Source: Amyelois transitella
Lineage: Eukaryota > Arthropoda > Insecta > Lepidoptera > Pyralidae
NCBI RefSeq assembly: GCF_032362555.1
Contig: NC_083536.1
Coordinates: 10,478,001-10,542,000 of the forward strand
Direction of reading: 5' to 3'
DNA: 64,000 nt
In this document: positions 10,177 through 18,841 of the stretch, piece after piece
Layout of the letters: each line of letters begins with the position of its first letter
Position numbering within the stretch: the first letter of the stretch is position 1
The notes under the pieces: model-generated
Database searches by the model: none
What the model was told of the DNA's origin: nothing
Seen by the model: only the letters and a program-made list of their open reading frames with translations
Translations under genes and position numbers: made by a program

Positions 10177-10346
10177 CGTGCACTACCATCTGCCGTCGCC
10201 TCAAGCGTACTGTGACTATTCTAGCAAGGGAACGTTTTCCAAGGGAAAAGCAGACAAATATACTCAAATTAGACTTTAAAGTTTATTCTTAATTATAATC
10301 ACAGCTGCTCATAGTGAGATCGGGTAACTAAACTTACAAAATAAAT

Positions 10347-13142
10347 TCAAATAACATTAAAAGAGCTGTTCAAGGCATTGCCACTAGAAGAGCGGGGACA
10401 ATCTACAGTTTTACAATAATGCTTAAAGAAATTACTGGAGCCCCGCCAGTTACCTCTCGACAGAATCCTATCTAGTGGAACATGATTTACAAAGTCGCTC
10501 GATGCCACAGCTGATCGTATAGAACCCGGACTACAATCAACCCCCAAGTCCCGAAAAGCAGTTTTGAGCCAACCAGCTATTACTGTTCTAGAAGCAGCCT
10601 TTACTTCTCCCCGGGTAGTAATAAAAAGATTACACAAGCCTTCTCGGGCCTTCCTCCTCTCTGAAGAGCATTCAATCAGGCATTTTACCCATCTAACCAA
10701 ATCCAACGAAGAATCTCCTGAAGAAACCAATTCCCAACCTGACTGCCGGTTTTTTATACCATCCGTCTTTGACCCAAAAGCCGGCCAGAATCGAACTGAT
10801 TCTTCTAAAATTTGGCAGTGTTGCTCATCTATCTTAATGAGAGTCAAATCATGTATTCTTCGTCCTGATGCCAACAACAAAAGCAAGGCTACATGACGAG
10901 ACACTTGAAAAATACTGTCAGCAGGTGGAACATTTCTCTTCAACCACTCTATAAGATCTTGCACATTCCAAATCGTGCGGGCAGATGACGAAGAAGAACA
11001 CTTGGATGTGCCTATTCCCTTCAACATCGTAGTTATCAGGGGATGTGAGGACAGACGACTCTCCTGAGATGGATCAGCCAAGGATACTATCACTGATTTA
11101 TGAACCAAGATTGTGGCATAGGCAAAATTTCTTTCTCTAGCTAAGTACCCTAAATAAGACGATAAGTCCAGTGGACGAGGCCGACTAGGATTTACCCCAT
11201 TCTTCCTTCCCCACGAGACCCACTGTTTCCAGGCTGAACCATAAGTCCTCCATGTTGAGTTCCGCCAAGCGGACTGCAATAAATGTACATAATCAGGCTT
11301 TAAACCGGATACCAACTCTGCCCACCCCGTATCTTCCAAACCTCTAAATGAAGTTCCTCTACTTTCTCTGGACAGCGATTGGATGACAGGTCGATCAAGT
11401 GCCGATTTAGATCTCGAATCTCGAAGGGGGCTTCTAAGGCTCTGTGTTTCAGAGGTCCCCTCCAAAACGCTTTCTCCCATCTTGGCACCACCAGCAGAAA
11501 AACTCCTGACGCCCTGTTGAGATGTTGGAGAACCTTGGGAATCAAAGGAGGAGGTGGAAAGACCCAAGCCAGGTTGAAGTGCCACTCCTGACTGAACGCA
11601 TTTATGAATTTCGCCTCCGAGTCCCGCGCATCTATCGTCACATAACAAGGAACAACTCTGGACTGGTGAGTAGCGAAGAGGTCGATTTGAGGCACTCCCC
11701 ACTTTCTGAAAATCAGACTTGTTATAGATTCGCTCAGATGCCAGTCTGGGAGAGCCATGAACCTGGATAGACGGTCTGCTACTGTGTTGTACCTGCCTGG
11801 TATAAAAAAGGCTTGAATGGTGACATCCAGGCGATCTGCTAGCAGCAGTAACTCCCGAGTCACTTCCAGAAGGATCGCTGACCGTGTACCCCCCTGGTTC
11901 CGCAGGTATGCCACAACAGTCTTGTTGTCCGACTGAAGCATCAGTGACTGGCCTTGTACATCTGTTTGAAATTTGGACAGGGCCATAAATACCGTGAATA
12001 ACTCTTTTCTGTTTATATGCCATTTCTCTTGGTCCCTTGTCCAAATTCCCGCCCGATGTTGTTGACCCAGCTGAACACCCCAGCCGGCATCCGACGCGTC
12101 CGTCGTGACAAAAACAGTAGGATCGGGCATGAATATCTTTCCCGGTTTTCGAACATTTTGAATCCACCACTGACAATCGGCCCTGGCTGGAGCTGGCATG
12201 ACCAGCTTCTTGAAGGGAGTCTCTTCTTTTAGAACCTTGGCTGCCCTTTGAAGGTTTCGAGTATAAAGTCGCCCCAAAGGAGTTACCGAAGAAGCGAATC
12301 CCAGCTTCCCTATCAACGAAGTTGCTGATTTCCAATTCCAACAAGGATTTTTTAAAATTCTCTGGAGATCGGACATTAGTTGTACTATCTTTGCCTCTGG
12401 CAAAACTTTCTGGTTGACTATCGTATCCCACATGACACCTAGAAATTCTATGCGATTGGTTGGCTTTGTTATGGACTTTTCTAGATTCACAGCCCATCCT
12501 AGACTTTGCAGAAATCTCACCGCTGAATGAACCTGATCCTCGAGCACTAGAGGATCCTGGTGAGCGAACAAAAAATCGTCCAGGTATACTACTACTCGAA
12601 TGCCTTTTGATCTTAAGACGCTTGCAACCCAATTCGTGAGGCGAGAGAAGGCCAGAGGCGCGCTCGATAAACCGAACGGAAGACTTGTCAACTGGAACAG
12701 CTCCCCTGCGTACGAGAAGCAAAGGTATCTTCTGTGGCTTTCTTTTATCGGGACGTGAAAGTACGCCTGGGACAGGTCTAGTTTCGCTAGATAATCTGAG
12801 TGAAGGAGAAATTTGGGAATATGATTTTGATTTATTAAACGGAACTTCCGGGGATTTAGGTAGGCATTTAAACGTCTTAAATCGAATATCTGGCGAACCT
12901 TCCCGTTTTGTTTGGGAATGAGAAACATTCGCGACAGAAAACCCGCTCTTGCTGTGGAAGGTTCCACGACCCCCATTCGTCGCAGCTCCCGAATTTCCTT
13001 GGACATTAAGGCTGAGTTTCTTGTCGCAAATCTTTCTATCAAGCTTGCCTGAAAACATACTGTAGGAGGCTTTTTGTAAAAGGGAATAGTGTATCCCGAA
13101 ATTGTACTTAAAACATGCTTTGGGGCCCCCAGTATTTGCCAC
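10347..13142 (-). CDS. DIRS tyrosine recombinase (long overlapping frame)
   Basis: The open frame is 931 codons, but only the last 330 or so (from about 11345) look like a tyrosine recombinase; the upstream part lies antiphase to RT/RNase H and is low in recognisable signal. The recombinase has an N-terminal core-binding-like region (SAWRNSTWRTYGSAWKQWVS), box A LLLLASGRRIHDLTLI with catalytic Arg, SIRSAVASSDF with the second Arg, a GNW motif, and nucleophile Tyr in FFKHYCK. The usual His of the HxxR box is Gly here (PGSIR). I am not certain whether related arthropod copies share this. It should integrate the circular cDNA. The true start codon is unknown. Confidence 0.8.
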   Translation of the reverse strand: MANTGGPKACFKYNFGIHYSLLQKASYSMFSGKLDRKICDKKLSLNVQGNSGAATNGGRGTFHSKSGFSVANVSHSQTKREGSPDIRFKTFKCLPKSPEVPFNKSKSYSQISPSLRLSSETRPVPGVLSRPDKRKPQKIPLLLVRRGAVPVDKSSVRFIERASGLLSPHELGCKRLKIKRHSSSSIPGRFFVRSPGSSSARGSGSFSGEISAKSRMGCESRKVHNKANQSHRISRCHVGYDSQPESFARGKDSTTNVRSPENFKKSLLELEISNFVDREAGIRFFGNSFGATLYSKPSKGSQGSKRRDSLQEAGHASSSQGRLSVVDSKCSKTGKDIHARSYCFCHDGRVGCRLGCSAGSTTSGGNLDKGPREMAYKQKRVIHGIYGPVQISNRCTRPVTDASVGQQDCCGIPAEPGGYTVSDPSGSDSGVTAASRSPGCHHSSLFYTRQVQHSSRPSIQVHGSPRLASERIYNKSDFQKVGSASNRPLRYSPVQSCSLLCDDRCAGLGGEIHKCVQSGVALQPGLGLSTSSFDSQGSPTSQQGVRSFSAGGAKMGESVLEGTSETQSLRSPLRDSRSKSALDRPVIQSLSRESRGTSFRGLEDTGWAELVSGLKPDYVHLLQSAWRNSTWRTYGSAWKQWVSWGRKNGVNPSRPRPLDLSSYLGYLARERNFAYATILVHKSVIVSLADPSQESRLSSHPLITTMLKGIGTSKCSSSSSARTIWNVQDLIEWLKRNVPPADSIFQVSRHVALLLLLASGRRIHDLTLIKIDEQHCQILEESVRFWPAFGSKTDGIKNRQSGWELVSSGDSSLDLVRWVKCLIECSSERRKAREGLCNLFITTRGEVKAASRTVIAGWLKTAFRDLGVDCSPGSIRSAVASSDFVNHVPLDRILSRGNWRGSSNFFKHYCKTVDCPRSSSGNALNSSFNVI

Positions 13143-13594
13143 TGAGATATATGGTCTCTTAGTTGACCCCCGCGAAAACCGTCAATATTTCTTGTTACTG
13201 GGGCGCTGCTTCCCCGATTTCTTTCTAGGGCTGTCACGTTGACTCTTTGAAGCGGAAGTTCGGGATGTTGATGGCCGAGGCGAGGGCTGGAAAGAATTTC
13301 TCTGGCGACCGTGACCTGCAGATGTTTTTGACTGATAGAATCCAGTAGCAGATGGCTTTCGAAAGTTGGAAGTCTTCTTGACCGGAAATTTTCCTTGTTT
13401 TGAAGTGAAAACTTGTCCAGTCCCACCATTGTCCTTAATAAAAGTAGAAAGTATCTTCTCTTCGAATAAGTGGGTTGCGGAAGGGGGAATCTGATGAAGT
13501 GCTGTGGTGAGAGTCTCATTTTTGGCCTTAAAGATTTTTCGCCGATTTTCAATTGTTTCCGCCCTGTGGGCACAGACGAACTGCAACAGATCAT
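11300..13594 (-). CDS. DIRS reverse transcriptase / RNase H
   Basis: A 764-residue open frame overlapping gag upstream and the recombinase frame downstream. The RT palm has YLAKLDLSQAYFHVPI, LPFGLSSAPLAFSRL and VVVYLDDFLFA (YLDD). RNase H has FVTTDASDAGWG, a Glu in NRKELFTVFMAL, LMLQSDNKTVVAY and YNTVADRLSR. The last 150 residues (IDLFATHQSRVVPCY, FPPPPLIPKVLQHL) fit the conserved region after RNase H in DIRS elements, which in some is a methyltransferase-like domain; its catalytic motif is not clear. The first 150 residues lie over gag and may not be translated from the listed Met. It copies the element RNA into cDNA. Confidence 0.9.
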   Translation of the reverse strand: MICCSSSVPTGRKQLKIGEKSLRPKMRLSPQHFIRFPLPQPTYSKRRYFLLLLRTMVGLDKFSLQNKENFRSRRLPTFESHLLLDSISQKHLQVTVAREILSSPRLGHQHPELPLQRVNVTALERNRGSSAPVTRNIDGFRGGQLRDHISQWQILGAPKHVLSTISGYTIPFYKKPPTVCFQASLIERFATRNSALMSKEIRELRRMGVVEPSTARAGFLSRMFLIPKQNGKVRQIFDLRRLNAYLNPRKFRLINQNHIPKFLLHSDYLAKLDLSQAYFHVPIKESHRRYLCFSYAGELFQLTSLPFGLSSAPLAFSRLTNWVASVLRSKGIRVVVYLDDFLFAHQDPLVLEDQVHSAVRFLQSLGWAVNLEKSITKPTNRIEFLGVMWDTIVNQKVLPEAKIVQLMSDLQRILKNPCWNWKSATSLIGKLGFASSVTPLGRLYTRNLQRAAKVLKEETPFKKLVMPAPARADCQWWIQNVRKPGKIFMPDPTVFVTTDASDAGWGVQLGQQHRAGIWTRDQEKWHINRKELFTVFMALSKFQTDVQGQSLMLQSDNKTVVAYLRNQGGTRSAILLEVTRELLLLADRLDVTIQAFFIPGRYNTVADRLSRFMALPDWHLSESITSLIFRKWGVPQIDLFATHQSRVVPCYVTIDARDSEAKFINAFSQEWHFNLAWVFPPPPLIPKVLQHLNRASGVFLLVVPRWEKAFWRGPLKHRALEAPFEIRDLNRHLIDLSSNRCPEKVEELHLEVWKIRGGQSWYPV

Positions 13595-14732
13595 CTGACA
13601 AGGATTTAAAATTCGACTCTTTTAAAATCCTTTTAACTTCACCCCCTGATGCTGGGTACTCCCTGGCCAGCGCTCTGAGATCTTCTGCAATGGCTCTTCT
13701 TTGAAGAAGTAACCCGTGGCATATAGTTCCGAGCAAACTATCCTGCTTACCGAGCCAGCTGAAATCACGAGCCACACTGCTCAGTTCGGTGTTAATTTTT
13801 AAAGCGCTGAACACCGGAGATGCGTGCAATTTCTTCTCCACCTCTTTATAGCGAATCCGACTCCAACCTGTGGTTCCTAACCTTTGACATCCAATGCCCT
13901 CTTCTTTCAATTCTGGAGAAGGCTCCGGAATCACGGGGTCAGCCTCTTTAACTTCAGGACGGAAATCCAGATCGTCTAAGGATGCCATATCTGTCACTCC
14001 ACTGGTGTCAAGGGCAGGAGCATGCCATTCCGAATCCGGTGAAGGCTCCCTTTGACTATAAGGTTCAGATTCATTCTCAGAATCTTCCTCCGACTCATCT
14101 GACTGTGTAGGAGGCTGTCGAATCTCACAAAGAGATTCAATCTTTTCCGCCATAAATGCAAACATCCTTTCCATTTTCTCTTCCAGCATATCTACCTTAC
14201 TTCTCTTTACTGGGCCAGACCGATCTGATGTCATCGAGGTACTTCTTCTCTTTCTGGTGCCCTCTTCTAGAGCACCAGACAGGATCTGGTCCACTTCCCT
14301 CCTTGGTATCATTACTTCCTTCAGTGGAGCTATTGCCTCCTTGAATAGTTCGGTCCTAGCCGCGGAACCCCGTATTCGGTTCGCGATTGCAGGAGGTCCC
14401 ACAATAAGCGCTCGCGTGAATGCCCAGTCTAGTAGTTTGAGGCGGATGTCTCTGTAGGCCTTCTCTGACAGGTGATCCGCCTCCGGGTCGAAAGCCTTCA
14501 CCAGTCCCATTGTAGGAATGGCAAAAACCAATTTATTTAGTGTGGCCACTTCCACACTCTCGCCAAAAATTTCTTCCTTGGAAGATTTCTTTATTTCCCA
14601 TTTCGTCCATCCTTCGGGCAGGCTCTCCTGTGCCAACACTTTCAATCTTCCTAAAATCTCCTCATCCCTCTGCGAATCACCCTGCTCCTCCAGCAAGTCA
14701 CCCAGGGTTACGAACCCACCACCATTTGCCAT
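13182..14732 (-). CDS. DIRS gag-like protein
   Basis: 516 residues, starting with ATG at 14732 after the leader. The N-terminal half is helical and acidic/basic mixed (LEEKMERMFAFMAEKIESL coiled-coil segment), with a Ser/Glu/Pro-rich middle (DESEEDSENESEPYSQREPS). The C-terminus is Arg/Ser/Lys-rich (RPSTSRTSASKSQRDSPRKK), probably binding RNA. There is no zinc knuckle. First-ORF position and charge pattern fit the DIRS gag role of particle formation. The RT frame begins 413 nt before its stop. No in-frame stop. Confidence 0.75.
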   Translation of the reverse strand: MANGGGFVTLGDLLEEQGDSQRDEEILGRLKVLAQESLPEGWTKWEIKKSSKEEIFGESVEVATLNKLVFAIPTMGLVKAFDPEADHLSEKAYRDIRLKLLDWAFTRALIVGPPAIANRIRGSAARTELFKEAIAPLKEVMIPRREVDQILSGALEEGTRKRRSTSMTSDRSGPVKRSKVDMLEEKMERMFAFMAEKIESLCEIRQPPTQSDESEEDSENESEPYSQREPSPDSEWHAPALDTSGVTDMASLDDLDFRPEVKEADPVIPEPSPELKEEGIGCQRLGTTGWSRIRYKEVEKKLHASPVFSALKINTELSSVARDFSWLGKQDSLLGTICHGLLLQRRAIAEDLRALAREYPASGGEVKRILKESNFKSLSDDLLQFVCAHRAETIENRRKIFKAKNETLTTALHQIPPSATHLFEEKILSTFIKDNGGTGQVFTSKQGKFPVKKTSNFRKPSATGFYQSKTSAGHGRQRNSFQPSPRPSTSRTSASKSQRDSPRKKSGKQRPSNKKY

Positions 14733-14825
14733 CTGAAGCCAAGCGAAAAGCTTTATCAGTAAAAGCTCATGGTATTAAGAAACACCTTAAAGATATGAAA
14801 TTGTGATTTTATCAGTATAGAATTG

Positions 14826-15140
14826 CCGCGCGCCTCGGCTTAAATGAGCCGCGCGTCTCCTCTCAGCCATGCGTCTCAAACTTGTTGAGCCGTCTCTAGT
14901 TTCGTGAGCCGCGCGTCCCAATATTTTTGAGCTGCGCGTCCCAATATTTTTGAGCCGCACGTCCCAATTTCTTGAGCCGCGCGTCCCAATTTCTGGAGCC
15001 GCGTGTCCCAATTTTCAAGCCGCGCTTCCCAATTTTGTTGAGCCGTACGTCTCAATTTCTGAGCCGCGCGTCTCGATTCTCGAGCCGCGCGTCCATATTT
15101 TCGAGCCGTGCAGCTCAATTTTCGGACCGCGCGCCTTAGC
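14826..15140 (-). repeat. Minisatellite in the DIRS leader
   Basis: About 13-15 imperfect units of roughly 20-24 bp, each with a core GAGCCGCGCGTCCCAAT on the + strand. Units vary in the AT-rich spacer. It sits between the right inverted repeat and the gag start, in the presumed 5' untranslated leader or promoter. Confidence 0.9.
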
Positions 15141-15142
15141 TA

Positions 15143-15439
15143 TCACCGTCTGAGCGGGCACATAGCATAAAAAAAGACATGCTGTGGATGTGGCTGAATG
15201 GCCGACATACCAACATTAAGCATAAATTACAACCGTCACAGTTGTAGTCGTGTGGTAGCCAACCGACACCTTCAAAGAAATATTTTACTATCGCCACACT
15301 TCACACACTAAAACAAACATTAGTTATAATAAATTTAAGGTACACTTACCATATATCGGTATATAAACACAAAATCCGAACGTTACAACAACGTTTAACA
15401 AGACACTTCAAAAAACACAACACACCGGATAGGTAACAA
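15143..15439 (-). other. DIRS leader, unique part
   Basis: Sequence between the minisatellite and the right inverted repeat. It has no open frame and presumably holds promoter or leader sequence. Confidence 0.5.
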
Positions 15440-15642
15440 AAGCGTACTGTCAAAGCTCGTCACGTCGCGCGCGCCGTTGACTCGCAGGCATGGGGCGCGG
15501 GAGGAGAGCTTTACACCCCACACCGCGCAGCTTCCCGCTCCCTGCCCTGCGGCGCCTTTCACACGCTATCAGACGTAAGTTGGTACTTTAGAACACTGCA
15601 TACAGATAGGGTAACAAAGGTTAATCTCCGAAAGGTCAAGCC
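15440..15642 (-). repeat. DIRS right inverted terminal repeat
   Basis: Inverted partner of 9844-10042. As the 5' end of the element it should hold the start of transcription. GC-rich in its centre. Confidence 0.9.
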
Positions 15643-15662
15643 GAAGGCACCGGCACTAAAAT

Positions 15663-16137
15663 ATTAGATATTTTACTCTGACGCGCATGCGCATTGTGCT
15701 ATCGCGCTCATACTCGAGGCTGAGTAATTCTTGTGTTTAAGGGGTGTTTGGTCATTACAAACTGTCTGACTGATTTAATACAACTTTGTAATAGTTATCT
15801 GAATAACATATATAAAAGTCAGACATTTAAAAATAAATTAAGTTAATTTTTTTTTGCTTTAAAGCGTCTGACAAAAGTTTTGGCGCATGGAAAGCGTCTG
15901 ACTTCTCTGATATGACTTCAGAGTAATAGTCTATAAAATATATATAAAAATCAGTCATAAAAATTTAAGTTAAGTAACTGTGATTTTTAGTTACCTTTCT
16001 CGCCTGGTACCTGCGCAGGTGTCACCGGGCAAGTCTCACAAACATGCAGGTATTAAAAGTACATGAAAGACTACTGAGAATCGAAAGATCCATTCTTTAG
16101 AAAATAAGTTGTGTCTTACGGCTCTGGGATCTTGGAC
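15663..16137 (-). repeat. Foldback right arm, outer part
   Basis: Reverse complement of 8239-8691 with a few substitutions and a small insertion near 15870. It is continuous with 9674-9790 once the DIRS is removed. Confidence 0.85.
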
Positions 16138-16496
16138 TATTAAGACAAGTGACTGATTCAAATCACAGTAACACACATCTGCATAGTCAATTAAAGGAAG
16201 GATAAGGGATTGGCAGAGCAATTTTTGGTGTTCTGAGGAAGAAACTTTTTAAATCTATAGAGAAAACGGAGTGTTCCAGTTACTTTACGACTAACTTCGG
16301 TAACTTGATTTACCCAGCTGAGAGTGGAGTCAATATGCAGACCAAGATCTTTGGCACTAGGGCAGTAAGGAATAATATTATTGTCAAATTTAATGGGAGG
16401 CACAGTTTTAAGATTTAATTTGCTAAGTTGCCGGACTTCATAGTCAACTGTGTTGAATGCGTTGGAGAAACCAATAAGGACAAGCACATTTACATT
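16138..16496 (-). pseudogene. LINE B RT, middle piece (part 2)
   Basis: Minus-strand frames LVLIGFSNAFNTVDYE (RT catalytic Asp region, degenerate), SAKDLGLHIDSTLSW, GTLRFLYRFKKFLP, then LCQSLILPLIDYADVCY and DLNQSLVLI. It continues at 7870-8238 (KLDRLANN). A frame break lies near 16215, and the region between SNAFNTVDYE and SAKDLG, including the YADD box, has been lost. The upstream edge at 16496 is the LINE A 5' junction. The matching upstream RT part of LINE B lies at 37263-38121 on the other strand. Confidence 0.7.
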
Positions 16497-18432
16497 GTAA
16501 GCGAAATATTAATAATAAGTTGTCTACAGAATTGTCAACTCTGTGTGATGGTAACTCTCTTGACTTGACAGTTAATTTAAACTGCACACTCAGACAACGG
16601 GAAACGAGGATTCGAGGGTTAAGAATTATGCATCAAAATATACAAGGTCTTCCCGGCAAAGAATAAGAAGTACAACTAGTTTTAGAAGAATTAAATGTGG
16701 ACATTTTATGTTTGACTGAGCATTAGCTCATGGAGGGGGAGATGATGTTCAGCCTAAACAATTATAATATTGTGAGCTGCTTAAACAGAAAGTCTGCAAT
16801 TAGAGGTGGGTTTATGATATTTATCAAATGCGGTCTTCGCTGTAAAGAGCGAACAGACATAACCAGACTTTCGGTTGAGCGGTGTGCCGAAGTGACCTGT
16901 GCCGAGCTAGATCATCATTTAATTGTTTGTGTGTACAGTCCCCCAAACAGTGAATTTAAACAATTTTTAAAAATAATGGATCAAGTGTTACATGTTACCT
17001 CAAAATGTAATAAAAAATTAATTATTTGTGGTGATTTTAACATTGACATTTTAGTTAAATCAACTGCTAGTATACAATTTATTAATTTGTTTAAATCTTA
17101 TAATTTAGAGTATGTTTTTTTTGAACCAACCCGAATAACATCTACATCTGCCAAGTGTCTGGATAATATTTTTTTGCAATAATTTTTATATACAGAAATC
17201 AATTATTCACAAATTGCCCTCGGATCACACCGGTCAATATGTTACCTTTGAGAAAGGGTCCTTAAACAATTTAAATAATGATAAAATTATGTGTAGACCT
17301 CTTTCTTCCAAAAACATAAGAAAATTTAAAATAAACATTGCAAATCAATTAAATACTTTAACATATTCTGGAAATAATCCTAATGAACATTATAACAATT
17401 TATTTAATATGATTTCTGCTGAATACTCAAAAAGGTTCAAGCAGAAACAAGTCAATATTCGTAATAGATTACAGTTCAGTGAATGGGCTACATTAGGTAT
17501 TCACAAGAGTAGGAAAAAGTTATATGACTTATATGCCCAGAAACAATACAATTTTGACTCCAGTTTTGTAGAATATGTCAAAAATTATTCAAAATTATTT
17601 AAAAAAGTTTGCAGGCAAGCCAAATCTTTTCACATAAGTAGTAAAATAAACATACATACATACATACATATGATCACGTCTATATCCCTTGCGGGGTAGA
17701 CAGAGCCAACAGTCTTGAAAAGACTGAATGGCCACGTTCAGCTATTTGGCTTAATGATAGAACCGAGATTCAAATAGTGACAGGTTGCTAGCCCATCGCC
17801 TAAAAGAGGAATCCTAAGTTTATAAGCCTATCCCTTAGTCGCCTTTTACGACATCCATGGGAAAGAGATGGAGTGGTCCTATTCTTTTTTGTAATAGTGC
17901 CGGGAACCACACGGCACTAAAATAAACAACGCACCAAATAAAATTAAAGAAACATGGAACATTATTAATAAAGAATCTGGCAAAATCAAAGATAGAGACA
18001 GTATTAAACAAATATCATCCGGTAACAAAAGTATTTCTAAAACTCAGGACATAGTAAATGCTTTTGATAATTTCTTTGCAAAAATCCCTGTGGAGCTAAC
18101 TTCTGACGTTGACTCTTGTCCATTGCGCGCTGAAACCCTACTTAATAATAACACAACTCCCATCAAATCTGTCTTTAAATTTAAATATGTTAACTCTGAT
18201 AATATATTAAACGCGTTCAAACAACTTAATTTGAAAAAGTCTGAAGACCATTGGGGTATGTCTGTTAGTATCATAAGTCAAATCATAGATATTATTGCAT
18301 TTGATCTAGCTTTTATATTTAATGAATGTATTGATGAGGGTATTTTTCCAAATTTAATGAAATGTAGCAAATTAATACCTTTATTCAAAAAAGGGGAAAA
18401 AACAGTCCTTGGCAATTATAGACCTATTTCTA
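16497..18432 (+). pseudogene. LINE A, 5' half: endonuclease and RT start
   Basis: A CR1-group LINE ORF2, 5'-truncated just before ORF2. The AP-like endonuclease has IMHQNIQGLPGKE, LCLTEH, RKSAIRGGFMIFI, LIICGDFNIDIL and KLPSDHTGQYVTF (the SDH catalytic His). It then runs through a linker to LNLKKSEDHWGMS and NYRPIS, where it stops at 18432. In-frame stops near 16665 and 16725, a break at 17181 and a SINE at 17652-17917 disable it. The continuation (ILPVLSK) is found at 39479 in the opposite orientation, next to the same TIR sequence that starts at 18433. Confidence 0.8.
17652..17917 (-). mobile_element. Full SINE with 10-bp target duplication
   Basis: A lepidopteran SINE in minus orientation: head 'gtgccgtgtggttcccggc' at the right, body with 'aggcgactaagggatagg' and 'ctaccccgcaagggatatag', and a (TATG)n tail at the left. 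It is flanked by TAAAATAAAC at 17642-17651 and 17918-17927. It lies inside LINE A and is therefore younger than it. Confidence 0.9.
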
Positions 18433-18841
18433 CAACGTGTAACGGAAAGGGGGTTATCATAAGAAGTGGGTGGATACTATACCTTTAATAGATTCTTCCT
18501 ACTGCTACTACTGGTCTTTATCACCATGTTCATAAATGCACGTCAATAAAATTTCGCAATAAAATTTATTTACTTGAATGTAAACAAACGTGTCAAATCA
18601 CTATTGAGGCCAACATTCTCAATTCAAAACATCACACACACTAAGACACTATCGATGTACACTAAAACACTAACTCCTCACTCGTCATTTTCTCCTGGTA
18701 CCGTCGGCGACCTAAGTCGTAGGTAGCCGCTTTGTCGGCGCCGTCAAAGAGATCGCGGCAAGGTGGCGAACGTTTGACGAAAATTCTAAAACAAACAAAT
18801 AAGACTCGTTTACTTAATAAATAAGAATCATTTTGCTTTGA
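18433..18841 (+). mobile_element. Element X, left part (TIR DNA transposon?)
   Basis: Starts CAACGTGTAACGGAAAGGGG right after TA (18431-18432) inside LINE A. The same 28 bp appear at 39480-39507, also next to a TA and the other half of LINE A, so they behave as terminal inverted repeats of one insertion with a TA duplication. The remaining 380 bp hold no open frame; a GC-richer patch lies at 18690-18790. The right limit is set only by the LINE tail at 18842. Confidence 0.45.

Larger units (their letters stand above)
9791..15662 (-). mobile_element. DIRS-like tyrosine-recombinase retrotransposon
   Basis: A 5.9-kb element read on the minus strand: right inverted repeat, leader with a minisatellite, gag, RT/RNase H, tyrosine recombinase, internal complementary region, left inverted repeat. 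The three long frames are open. Termini are AGAACCG (9791) and ACTAAAAT (15662). The internal complementary region reproduces both ends joined, as in DIRS-1. Removing the element restores the foldback arm sequence with no base gained or lost, so it inserted without target duplication, as expected for recombinase-mediated integration of a circle. It is probably recent and possibly competent. Confidence 0.93.
8239..16137. mobile_element. Foldback element with long arms, host of a DIRS and a Helitron piece
   Basis: The left arm 8239-8812 is the near-perfect inverted copy of the right arm. The right arm is now split into 16137-15663 and 9790-9674 by a DIRS retrotransposon, and is cut at its inner end by a Helitron terminus. 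Both outer ends abut the same LINE B codon, with TAT on both sides. The arms read CAAGATCCCAGAGCCG at the outer edge. Without later insertions the element would be about 2 kb or less. No transposase is complete; an acidic C-terminal remnant lies at 8942-9074. Arms this long with a 2-3-bp duplication do not let me name a superfamily. Confidence 0.75.

Noticed and set aside
11400-13142. Separate protein encoded antiphase to DIRS RT
   Set aside because: Open frame only; the translation is low-complexity Ser/Arg-rich and has no recognisable domain. Kept as an extension of the recombinase frame, not as a gene of its own.
14826-15140. CRISPR-like array
   Set aside because: Units are imperfect, spacers are AT-rich variants of one another, and the array lies inside a eukaryotic retrotransposon leader. 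It is a minisatellite.
8239-16137. The foldback arms as long inverted repeats belonging to the DIRS
   Set aside because: DIRS has its own inverted repeats and internal complementary region; the arms lie outside its termini and the left arm keeps an uninterrupted site.
16497-18432. Intact LINE endonuclease gene
   Set aside because: In-frame stops, a frame break near 17181 and a SINE insertion disable it.
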